Assembly (NCBI GenBank): GCA_964654135.1
Contig: CAZZHV010000002.1
Coordinates: 1 to 64,000 of the forward strand
Reading direction: 5' to 3'
Source of the DNA: CAMLQK01 sp964654135
Lineage (GTDB): Bacteria > Patescibacteriota > Saccharimonadia > Saccharimonadales > UBA4665
Length of the DNA: 64,000 bases
Each line of letters starts with the position of its first letter. Within the stretch, counting starts at the first letter, position 1. Positions 51,210 through 58,413 of the stretch are shown one piece after another. Under the pieces are notes generated by a model. The model saw nothing but the letters and a program-made list of their open reading frames with translations. It did no database searches and was not told where the DNA came from. Both the position numbers and the translations under genes were made by a program.

Positions 51210-52034
51210 CTAGTTGACGAGACGGTGCCAGAACAGCTGGCGGAGGAACGTCAGGCCCTGCTTGAGGCTGCCCTTACTGTCGCCTTCGGCACGAGGGCCA
51301 AAGTCGATCTCCATTTCCGAGCGCCGGATTCCGGGATGTGTCAGAAGCATTTCGACCAGGATCTTGAAGCCCTGAGGGTTCAGCCGTGTCAGGTTGACCG
51401 CGTGGATGTTGAAGGCGAAGAAGCCGGCCATCGGGTCGGTGATCAGCCGCAGTCGCAGCGGAAAGAGTGCCTTGGCCAACACGGTTGATGCTCGTGAGAC
51501 CACCTGTCGGTAGATGTTGCTCAGGCCTTTGCTGCTGCCGCCCTGGGTGTAGCGCGTTGTGGCTACGAGGTCGACGCTGTCCAAGAAGCTCAGCAGCCAC
51601 GGTACGTAGCGCGGGTTGTGCTGAAGATCGCCGTCCATGACGACGACTCGGTTGAGACCCCGCTCGCGTGCTGCCTTGGCTCCGTCGGTGACGGCACCGG
51701 ACAATCCGCCGTGCTTGCTACTGCCGGTGCGGTGGATGTGTTCGATCGTGATGTGCTGGCAGTTGCCGCCGCAGAGCTCTTGCCTGACTTTGTCGCTGGC
51801 TTCGACACCCATGGTGTGGCTGCTGTCGTCGACAAAGATCACGGTGAGCTTGTCACCGTAGAGCTCTGCCATCTGGTGCAGACCTGGCTGAGTGCCGATG
51901 CGCGGGTGGTTGACCACGCCTTGTATGAGGCCGGCGATGTTGTCCTGCTCCTCCACGATGGGAACTACTACGGCTCCTGTGTGGCCGGTTCGTTCACCTC
52001 GCTGGAACAGCGAGATTACCTGTGCGAGTGGCAC
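51210..52034 (-). CDS. GC-rich gene: DPM1-like GT2 polyprenyl-phosphate glycosyltransferase
   Basis: A 274-residue GT2 enzyme of the dolichol-phosphate mannosyltransferase type. Seen are VVPIVEEQDNIAGLIQGVV, VIFVDDSSHTM, RVVVMDGDLQHNPRYVPWLL with the DxD-like site, and VATTRYTQGG. There is no large C-terminal membrane domain. It would make a polyprenyl-phosphate sugar on the inner face, which the GtrA domain and the GT39 enzyme downstream could then use. GTG start with AAGGA seven bases upstream. Confidence 0.85.
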   Translation of the reverse strand: MPLAQVISLFQRGERTGHTGAVVVPIVEEQDNIAGLIQGVVNHPRIGTQPGLHQMAELYGDKLTVIFVDDSSHTMGVEASDKVRQELCGGNCQHITIEHIHRTGSSKHGGLSGAVTDGAKAARERGLNRVVVMDGDLQHNPRYVPWLLSFLDSVDLVATTRYTQGGSSKGLSNIYRQVVSRASTVLAKALFPLRLRLITDPMAGFFAFNIHAVNLTRLNPQGFKILVEMLLTHPGIRRSEMEIDFGPRAEGDSKGSLKQGLTFLRQLFWHRLVN

Positions 52035-52150
52035 GAGAATGTCCTTTTCAGCTCGTTTTGATCAGACGAATGGATTGTGCTGTACATGTGCATGCCTTCC
52101 GAATAACGGAATAGACAGCGCTAGTATGGCATTATTTATAGCTTAACGCA
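52035..52150 (-). promoter_or_regulatory. Promoter and leader of DPM1-like gene
   Basis: On the minus strand TTGCGT, 17 bases, CATACT lies in the AT-rich stretch around 52120-52150. A leader of roughly 75 bases ends in AAAAGGA before the GTG. Confidence 0.6.
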
Positions 52151-52163
52151 AACAGGATATGTA

Positions 52164-52688
52164 TTATCCGTAGATATCGCGAATTGGCATGCGCAAGCGC
52201 ATTTCATCTATGCTATATGTTTGGTCGTCTTGGTGGTACATAAACGTGACGTCATGGATGGCTTTGAAATAGTCATGCTCGTGATGTGTCTTGTATTCTA
52301 TGTCTGCTTCGGTTGTTTTGTTGCGCGGTCGGGGGCCGTCGTAGATGATAAACTCGCGTTCTTCGCGAGATCTTAGCGGTGCTTCCAGATGATGCTCCTT
52401 GCCGAGCACGTGTACTTTGGTGAGCTCGATTGGCTCAGGCCAGCTATTGACGATATAGGCGTGCACCTGCATGTTGGCTCCGTTCATGCGCGTCACGGTC
52501 CGCTTGATAGATACAACCGGAAAAGTATGGTCGTTTCCCTTCTGGATAAGCGAGTGATGCTCGTTACTGGCGTGTGGAGCTTCGGCTGGATTTGGATGCT
52601 GCATAGCCTGATGACCCAGCTCATCCTCGACATTATATACAGGCTTTCCCTGCATGACTCGTTTCATTGATTCGAAAAATCCCGGCAT
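52164..52688 (-). CDS. Hypothetical protein
   Basis: A 174-residue histidine-rich soluble protein with moderate GC, unlike the GC-rich genes on either side. No recognised family. Histidines cluster in ASNEHHSLIQKG and EYKTHHEHDYFK, and the central part is strand-rich (TFPVVSIKRTVTRMNG, QVHAYIVNSWPEPIEL). The ATG has GGAG seven bases upstream. Confidence 0.6.
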   Translation of the reverse strand: MPGFFESMKRVMQGKPVYNVEDELGHQAMQHPNPAEAPHASNEHHSLIQKGNDHTFPVVSIKRTVTRMNGANMQVHAYIVNSWPEPIELTKVHVLGKEHHLEAPLRSREEREFIIYDGPRPRNKTTEADIEYKTHHEHDYFKAIHDVTFMYHQDDQTYSIDEMRLRMPIRDIYG

Positions 52689-52768
52689 AAAACATCTCCG
52701 TACTTATATACCCATCATATCAGGAAATGGTGGCTGACAGTTCACTAAAGACACGATAGACATCATGT

Positions 52769-52858
52769 GCTTGGTGAACTGCCGGGCGGAAAGGGATATG
52801 AAAAGATGTGAGTACGCTTGCGCGTGAGCTCGACACTTTGTCATTCCCTTCCGCCCGG
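52769..52858 (-). other. 3' inverted repeat of GC-rich paralogue operon
   Basis: CCGGGCGGAAAGGGA near 52779 pairs with TCCCTTCCGCCCGG near 52845, one mismatch, enclosing a GC-rich inner stem. It lies directly after the stop of 52883-53506. Confidence 0.6.
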
Positions 52859-52882
52859 AAGCTCTCTGTTGCCCTACGTGGC

Positions 52883-53506
52883 CTAGCCGGTCGTCTCGAT
52901 GAGCGAGCTGATCTGGCGGTAGGCGTGTTCGACGTACCTGGGGTGCTCGATGAGGAACGTCACCAGCTCGACCATCTGGTCGAAATCAGGCGCCGGGTCA
53001 TCTCCCATGTAGTACTGGTACGCCAGTGGCGTGCCGGCCCATACCTGAGGCTCTTCGCCTGCCTTGTTCCTGCCCCATGCAGCGTAGTTGCTGCCGGCGC
53101 TGATCATGGCGCTGGCGTTCGAGTCACCGCCTTCGGCGATGTGCGGAACGGGCTCCATGCGGAAATGGCCCTTGGTGGTGTACAGGAGCGCGAGCGAGAG
53201 ACGCAGGACGTACTCGTTGTGTTCGTCGTTCGGCCCGAAGCCGTAGCCTGCGGGGAGGTAGACGAAGAGCGCGTGGCCCTTGTGATAGGCGCGGTGGTCC
53301 GGCTGGAACTCGTGGTTGGGGCCGAACGTGACATCGCCGATAGACGTGTCCGCCGTGACGGGCTGCGTGTTCTCGGGGATTACGTAGGCGCGGTCGGCGT
53401 CCATGACGGGCGGCTGTTCGCGCTGGAGCTGCAGGTACCGCGCGGCACGAGTGCCGGCGATAAGTGCGACTGCCGTTGCGGCGATGAGGAGAAGCTTCTT
53501 GCTCAT
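52883..53506 (-). CDS. GC-rich gene: anchored protein, paralogue of the next gene
   Basis: A 207-residue protein with an N-terminal hydrophobic segment (LLLIAATAVALIAGT, residues 4-18), likely an anchor or signal. The body shares a block with the product of 53526: IPENTQ, HALFVYLPAGYGFG, GHFRMEPVPHIAEGGDSN, ASAMISAGSNYAAWGR. No known domain recognised. GAAGGG lies upstream of the ATG. It follows its paralogue by 19 bases in one operon. Confidence 0.7.
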   Translation of the reverse strand: MSKKLLLIAATAVALIAGTRAARYLQLQREQPPVMDADRAYVIPENTQPVTADTSIGDVTFGPNHEFQPDHRAYHKGHALFVYLPAGYGFGPNDEHNEYVLRLSLALLYTTKGHFRMEPVPHIAEGGDSNASAMISAGSNYAAWGRNKAGEEPQVWAGTPLAYQYYMGDDPAPDFDQMVELVTFLIEHPRYVEHAYRQISSLIETTG

Positions 53507-53525
53507 GAGGTTTCCCTTCGAGAAG

Positions 53526-54266
53526 TTACTTGTCGAGCTGGATGGCCGACGTGACGTGCCTGACGTAGTCCTCGGTGATCGAAGTCAGTTCCAGGACGTC
53601 GTTGCCGTCCAAGTTGTCGAAGATCCGAAGGAGACGCCAGGCGATCTCCCGGAGAGGCGGTGCATCGCTGCACTTGAAGTAGCCCTCGTGCTCGACGCGC
53701 TTCTTCTGGTCATCGGCGCTCGCTTCGTTCTCCTTCCTGCCGTGGTAGCGCAGGTAGGCGTCGTAGTCGAGACCAGCAGTGATGATGCCGGTGGCGATGT
53801 CACTGCCTCCCGAGCTGCTGCCGGGGGACGGCTCGAAGTGGAACTTGCCGTCGGTGTCCTCGAAGAGGCGCTTGGCGATGAGCTCCAGGATGTCGTGCGT
53901 CTGCTTCTTGCCGAAGCGGATCCCCAGCGGGAAGTACACGAAGATGCCGGTGCCAGCGTAGTAGCCCTGGGCCGCTCGCAGACGAACCGGACCGAACGGT
54001 GTGTTGATGGTGCTGTCCGGTTCGTCCTCGGGGATGCGGTACAGGTTGGTGTAGCCGCTCATGGGGGTTGCCGCAGGCAGAACCAGGTTGGTGATCGGCC
54101 GGTTGTCGTATGTCTCCCACTTGGGAACAGTGTTGAGACCGACGAGTGGGTTGATCTCGCCCTTGTCCACCATTTCCTGGTAGACGCGTGCTCCACGCTG
54201 GTACCCAGCCACGATTGCGGCGAGGGTTCCGGCGGCGACAATGGTCGCGAGTACGGGGTGTTTCAC
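53526..54266 (-). CDS. GC-rich gene: anchored protein, paralogue of the previous gene
   Basis: A 246-residue protein with an N-terminal hydrophobic helix (VLATIVAAGTLAAIVAGY, residues 5-22). Shared with its neighbour are IPEDEP, GIFVYFPLGIRFGKKQ, GKFHFEPSPGSSSGGSD and ATGIITAGLDYDAYLRYHGR. A longer frame starts upstream, but GTG at 54266 with AGGAGG six bases before it is clearly the start. The extracytoplasmic part would follow the anchor. Function unknown; two adjacent divergent copies suggest a heteromeric complex. Confidence 0.72.
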   Translation of the reverse strand: MKHPVLATIVAAGTLAAIVAGYQRGARVYQEMVDKGEINPLVGLNTVPKWETYDNRPITNLVLPAATPMSGYTNLYRIPEDEPDSTINTPFGPVRLRAAQGYYAGTGIFVYFPLGIRFGKKQTHDILELIAKRLFEDTDGKFHFEPSPGSSSGGSDIATGIITAGLDYDAYLRYHGRKENEASADDQKKRVEHEGYFKCSDAPPLREIAWRLLRIFDNLDGNDVLELTSITEDYVRHVTSAIQLDK

Positions 54267-54410
54267 AGGATTCCTCCTGGTGTAGGGGTTGATGATGGGC
54301 TGTAAACACTCACAATATGAGTACTCATAGCCCATCACTAACAGAGAGCTGTTAAGGTGCTTTGCTTGCCCTAACAGGGGTACAAAACCATATTATTTTA
54401 GCATAAAAGT
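54267..54410 (-). promoter_or_regulatory. Structured leader of the paralogue operon
   Basis: On the minus strand an AT-rich promoter region (about 54380-54420) is followed by TTAACAG-ctct-CTGTTAG and by TGATGGGCT paired with AGCCCATCA around 54290-54345, then AGGAGG. Confidence 0.55.
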
Positions 54411-54440
54411 GTAAAAAAATCAAAGTTATGGGTGTGCTGA

Positions 54441-54496
54441 CGATAGGGCTGCTGAGGGGATAAATGTACCGTTGTGGTACGTCAGCAGCCCTATCG
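54441..54496 (-). terminator. Perfect 15-bp inverted repeat after coiled-coil gene
   Basis: CGATAGGGCTGCTGA (54441-54455) pairs with TCAGCAGCCCTATCG (54482-54496), enclosing GTACC-gttgt-GGTAC. A T-rich run lies further downstream on the minus strand. Confidence 0.65.
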
Positions 54497-54553
54497 GAAC
54501 CAGTCTAGCGATGTATCGCTGCGGGGTGTCTAGCCGCGGATTTCAGATGTGAA

Positions 54554-55708
54554 TTACTGCTCTTCTCCTTGCTCCAGCGCCTTGGGGCCGGCCGCGTTGT
54601 TCTCGAACGTCAGACGTACGAGTAGCGGGCAGTTCTCAAGGTCATCTGAAGTGAGGCCGGTGTTGCTTGCCGCCTTCTGGAGCCAGTCCAGTAGCGCCAA
54701 TCCGGCAAGGGTGGGCTGACCTTCGTCGTCGAGCGGAACCTGTTGCTCCACGATTTCGCGAGCTGCGGATTCCATACTGGCGACAGTCAGTACCGGCGGC
54801 TCGCCTTGAGCGTACTCAAGTGCCAGGTCTTGGCCGTGGACCAGGACCTTGCTGTGAGCGATCTCGATCGTGCCGTCGTTGTTGACGATGTACGTCGGGT
54901 CTTCGACCACCTGGTCTGCGTCATCGACGAAGAGCACGTAGCGAAGCGGACCGACGATGACCGAGACTGTGGCGATCAGCTTGACGAGAGTGTACGACTG
55001 CTGTGCCAGAACCTCAAGGCTGTCCTTGGTGTCTCGGAGCCCCTGCTCTCGGTCCTGGAGCTCTTGATGCGTGGTGCGGAGCTCCTGTAGCTCATTGCGA
55101 GTGACCTCGGCGTCCTTGCTCATGGCTTCGACCACCTGTCGATGCCCGTCGCTGAGCTGGTCAGTTTCCTGCTCCTGCTCTGCGCGTAGGGCGGCGAGCT
55201 GCTCAGCATGTGCCTTGCGGAGGTTGTCGAGTGCCTCTTGATGCCGTTCTTCGCGCAGGCGCACTTGCTCTTGAGCATGTTGGACTTGTCCAGCACGCTC
55301 ACTGAGCTCGGTGCCCTTGACAGTCATCTGCCGGCGGTGTTCGGCCTCTTGGGCCTCGAGGTCAACGATACGCTTCTTGAGTGCTCCATTCTCTTGCTCG
55401 AGCCTGGTGTTCTCGCGGTTGGCGATCCGGGCAGCGTCGGCAGCGTCATCCTTGGCGCGCCGTACATCTTGGGCGAGTGTCTTCACGTCGCTCAGTGCGG
55501 CTTCGAGCATGTTCGAAAGCCTGCGAACGATGAACTCCAGGCCCTGTACGTATGGCGTCGGACGACCGCGGCCAGGCCTCGGCGGGTTGTTGATCCAGAC
55601 TTCCCGGGTCGTGTCGTCGACGACAACCTGGATGTCCTGGAACTTGGGCGGTGCTTCGGTCGAGCCACCGATTTCGGATGCCCGTTCGGACGTTATCTCT
55701 GTCCTCAC
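54554..55708 (-). CDS. GC-rich gene: long coiled-coil protein
   Basis: A 384-residue protein. The N-terminal 60 residues hold IQVVVDDTTREVWINNPPRP, which may be a small beta domain. Residues 65-240 are a continuous coiled coil rich in E, Q, R, A. A short hydrophobic stretch (YTLVKLIATVSVIVGPLRYV, about 240-260) may be a membrane or re-entrant segment. The C-terminal part resembles a small folded domain. No family recognised. GTG start, with GGAG 16 bases upstream, so the exact start is less sure than for other GC-rich genes. Confidence 0.65.
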   Translation of the reverse strand: MRTEITSERASEIGGSTEAPPKFQDIQVVVDDTTREVWINNPPRPGRGRPTPYVQGLEFIVRRLSNMLEAALSDVKTLAQDVRRAKDDAADAARIANRENTRLEQENGALKKRIVDLEAQEAEHRRQMTVKGTELSERAGQVQHAQEQVRLREERHQEALDNLRKAHAEQLAALRAEQEQETDQLSDGHRQVVEAMSKDAEVTRNELQELRTTHQELQDREQGLRDTKDSLEVLAQQSYTLVKLIATVSVIVGPLRYVLFVDDADQVVEDPTYIVNNDGTIEIAHSKVLVHGQDLALEYAQGEPPVLTVASMESAAREIVEQQVPLDDEGQPTLAGLALLDWLQKAASNTGLTSDDLENCPLLVRLTFENNAAGPKALEQGEEQ

Positions 55709-55960
55709 GACTGCTACATCTTTTCTCCACGCAACATATCCCCTGCCTTAGAGGATAGTAACCACTTGAAATCTTAATTCATGTGGATCTCCTAAAAAGG
55801 AGTGCGCGGTGCAAGCGGCCCAGAAATTAGGCCAATTACAGCGCGCACCCAGAGAGATCGACACACATCGCCTCTATTGAGGTGAATACAGCTATTCTAT
55901 AAGTATTTCGCTTATTTAGCAATTTAACGATGTACATAAAAAAGAGGACGTGTGGCCCTC
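55709..55960 (-). promoter_or_regulatory. Leader of coiled-coil gene with hairpins
   Basis: GTGCGCG (55802-55808) pairs with CGCGCAC (55842-55848) around GGCC/GGCC. A CACCTC/GAGGCG stem and a short ATG AAT TAA frame behind AGGAG are also present. The leader would be over 150 bases long. Confidence 0.5.
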
Positions 55961-55966
55961 GTTTTG

Positions 55967-56314
55967 CTAATAGCCGATGTGCCCTTCTGTCTGGTAGGCT
56001 TTGTAGAAATCTTCAACAGACTGCTCGAGTTGTCGCTCAACGCCGTAGTGTCGGGCTATTCCAAGCGCTGCGCGCAAGACATCTTGTATCTCTTTGACGA
56101 GATGCTCGTCGGTAGCCTCACCGTGTTTCTGGTGCTTAATGCCCATCTTCTCTCGGTGGTTTACGGCTGATGCGAGCTCCCCGCACTCCTCAGCTAAGCG
56201 CGAAACACGCTGGAAAGCACTGTTGCCATCCGGGAAGCGTTTGTCGAGTGCTTCAACTATATGGCTCAAGGCAGTAAATGTTTCGAGTTCTTTGTTGTCG
56301 ATAGTCTGTATCAT
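55967..56314 (-). CDS. MazG-like nucleotide pyrophosphohydrolase
   Basis: A 115-residue all-alpha NTP pyrophosphohydrolase-like protein. The metal-binding EExxE pattern is seen in LAEECGELASAV (about residue 40) and the second acidic motif in KEIQDVLRAALGI (about residue 72). Such enzymes remove non-canonical or excess NTPs. Moderate GC, unlike the flanking cassettes. The start ATG at 56314 has GAGG five bases upstream. Confidence 0.78.
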   Translation of the reverse strand: MIQTIDNKELETFTALSHIVEALDKRFPDGNSAFQRVSRLAEECGELASAVNHREKMGIKHQKHGEATDEHLVKEIQDVLRAALGIARHYGVERQLEQSVEDFYKAYQTEGHIGY

Positions 56315-56364
56315 AGTAGCCTCATGATACCAGATCTTGGCCGGTAAAAATTGGCATGAAAAAA

Positions 56365-56420
56365 CGGCGGAGTACCACAAGTGAAAGCTGGGTGCCTTCA
56401 AGCATGTGATACTCTCACCG
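56365..56420 (-). other. 3' inverted repeat of GC-rich ATP-grasp gene
   Basis: CGGCGGAGTACCAC (56365-56378) pairs imperfectly with GTGATACTCTCACCG (56406-56420), just after the stop at 56435. Confidence 0.45.
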
Positions 56421-56434
56421 TTGATTCATTCATG

Positions 56435-57475
56435 TCAGTCTCGGCTGTCGATGTGCTTGATGTCCAAGCGCTTCTGACCACCCCACTGGACCTTGTCCAT
56501 CTGCAGGTCACCGTGCCACGGCTTGATGTCGTCGGGCTCGATGATGCCGGCCATGAATTGCAGCCAGTCGGTCAGCAGGTCGCTGCCACCCATGGTCTCG
56601 CGGAGGATGAACTCGCCGTAGCTGAGGCAACCTCCCGAGGGGCGCAGGTTGATCTCGAGGAATTTGATGTTGCCGTGTCGGTCGTACATGTACTGCACAC
56701 TTACCAAGCCGTGCAGCCTGAGGGCCTTGACGATGTGGCGGACGTGGTCCATGATCTCGTGGTTCGAGCGGATGATCTGCGTGTTGGCGCTGACCTTCTC
56801 ACGAACCATCCACTTGAGGAGCTCGCCGTCGACGCACAGTGCGTCGATGCTCAGCTCGGGACCGGTCAGCATCTCCATGACAAGGAAGCGTTCCATGCCC
56901 TCCTTTTCTTCGAGCCTGCCGACTTCGTGCGCGAACATCTCGGGCGTGATCTTGCGGGCCTCCGGGTCAGCCAGCAGTTTGGCATTGGGGGTGATCTCCC
57001 AGAAACCACCGCCGTTGACTCCACGCGGAGGTTTGATGCAAACCCTTTGGCCGTCGGCGAGACGAGCCTTGATCTCTTCCATGGTCCGGTGAACACCGAC
57101 TGTCTCGACGCCTTCGGGCTGGAACATGCTGTTTCGCATCCAGCTGGCGCAGCTGACCTTGTCGTTGACCATCTGGAAGGTCTTGTGCTTGCAGACGGCG
57201 TGCACCGGGGCCGAAGTGATGTACGAGAGATCGTACATCGACGACGAAAGCGGCCAGAAGGCCTTGAGCTGGTGCTCTTCGACGAGCTTGTCGAACGTAG
57301 CGGCTGCCTCGGTCTTGTGGTCGAACTGCGGCAGGTCGACCACGTCGAGACCGAACTCGATCGACGGGAAATGCGCTGTTCGCGGCAGGACGATCCTGAC
57401 GCCGGAACTCTGTGCCGTGTAGGCCAGTGCGGCCATGCTGTAGGTGAAACCGAGCAGAACACGCGGCTGTGACAT
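56435..57475 (-). CDS. GC-rich gene: ATP-grasp ligase-like protein
   Basis: A 346-residue ATP-grasp enzyme of the carbamoyl-phosphate-synthase-like branch. Visible are the preATP-grasp start VLLGFTYSMAALAYTA, the ATP-binding RVCIKPPRGVNGGGFWEI, the loop FLVMEMLTGPELSIDALC and the metal site IKFLEINLRPSGG. Such enzymes join a carboxylate to an amine or thiol; the substrate here is unknown. SD GAAGGGG lies seven bases before the ATG. Only 170 bases separate it from the ABC permease. Confidence 0.8.
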   Translation of the reverse strand: MSQPRVLLGFTYSMAALAYTAQSSGVRIVLPRTAHFPSIEFGLDVVDLPQFDHKTEAAATFDKLVEEHQLKAFWPLSSSMYDLSYITSAPVHAVCKHKTFQMVNDKVSCASWMRNSMFQPEGVETVGVHRTMEEIKARLADGQRVCIKPPRGVNGGGFWEITPNAKLLADPEARKITPEMFAHEVGRLEEKEGMERFLVMEMLTGPELSIDALCVDGELLKWMVREKVSANTQIIRSNHEIMDHVRHIVKALRLHGLVSVQYMYDRHGNIKFLEINLRPSGGCLSYGEFILRETMGGSDLLTDWLQFMAGIIEPDDIKPWHGDLQMDKVQWGGQKRLDIKHIDSRD

Positions 57476-57645
57476 GACGCTCCCCTTCGGGGTTGTGGTG
57501 GACGTGTGGTTACGGTTCTTTCCGTAGACTGATATGAATGAACGTACTACCAGCTGTTTTGGACGGTATGAGAACCGTAGAGACTACTGTAGACGTGCAT
57601 ATTATGCATTAAAGTTGCACTAAAGTCAATTTATAACACCCCTGT
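57476..57645 (-). promoter_or_regulatory. Promoter and structured leader of GC-rich ATP-grasp gene
   Basis: On the minus strand TTGACT, 17 bases, CATAAT lies near 57600-57630. The leader contains the perfect 9-base pair AGAACCGTA (57571-57579) with TACGGTTCT (57511-57519), a smaller ACGGTTCTCATACCGT-type hairpin, and ends in GAAGGGG. Confidence 0.65.
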
Positions 57646-57648
57646 TGA

Positions 57649-58413
57649 CTACGCGAGTGATCGCTTCTTGTATGCCTGGATAGACAAAAGGTAGAACACC
57701 ACGAGAATGCCAGCGCTCCAAGCGAATGCGAGGCCAGCTTTGTTGCCGGCAGTGCCGTTGGTCAACAAAGAACGCATGGTTTCGATGATCGGCGTAAATG
57801 GCTGGTTGTTGGCGAAGCCACGAAGTACAGGCGTCATTGCAGATGTTGGTACAAAGGATGGGCTCAGGAAAATAAGGAACATCAGGAGATAGCTGAATGA
57901 ACTAGCGCCTTCTACGGATGCAGCCTTAATGCCAAAGTATACTGCCATCCAAGTGAGGGCCAATGTAAGGAGCACAAGGAGTCCCGCAAACAGGAGCCAC
58001 TCTGATAGCCCTGCGTTTGTGCGGAAACCCGCCGCGAATGCTACGCCGAGAACGATCAAAGATGAAAACAAGTTAGAAAGTGCTGATGACGCTGCTTGCC
58101 CACCCAAGATAGAAGATGGTGCAATTGGCATGGTGCGAAAGCGATTGACGATACCCTTCTGGACATCGGTGTTAAGACGAAAAGCTGCGTATGCAATGCC
58201 ACTTACCACCGTAAAGATGATAATTCCCGGCGTAATAAAATTGATGTACTTAACTGAGCCAGCCTGGCTCTCGAGCGCACCGCCGAGAACGTATACGAAC
58301 ATCAGCAGCAATGCGACTGGGGTGATTACAACGGTGATAAGCGTGTCCGAACTACGAATAATGTGTTTCAGGCTGCGCTTGGCCATAGTCCAAGTGTCTT
58401 TAAGTGCGTGCAT
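57649..58413 (-). CDS. ABC-2 type transporter permease (DrrB-like)
   Basis: A 254-residue permease with six helices of the ABC-2 family, like daunorubicin exporter DrrB. The family signature region is YINFITPGIIIFTVVSGIAY near residue 55, and FRTMPIAPSSILGGQ is also typical. It forms an exporter with the ATPase encoded directly upstream; the stop and ATG of the two genes touch. GGAGG lies upstream of the ATG. Substrate unknown; drugs or a peptide product are both possible. Confidence 0.9.
   Translation of the reverse strand: MHALKDTWTMAKRSLKHIIRSSDTLITVVITPVALLLMFVYVLGGALESQAGSVKYINFITPGIIIFTVVSGIAYAAFRLNTDVQKGIVNRFRTMPIAPSSILGGQAASSALSNLFSSLIVLGVAFAAGFRTNAGLSEWLLFAGLLVLLTLALTWMAVYFGIKAASVEGASSFSYLLMFLIFLSPSFVPTSAMTPVLRGFANNQPFTPIIETMRSLLTNGTAGNKAGLAFAWSAGILVVFYLLSIQAYKKRSLA

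Noticed and set aside
56381..57472. 363-residue plus-strand frame opposite the GC-rich ATP-grasp gene
   Set aside because: Antisense shadow; the ATP-grasp motifs are on the minus strand with a good Shine-Dalgarno.
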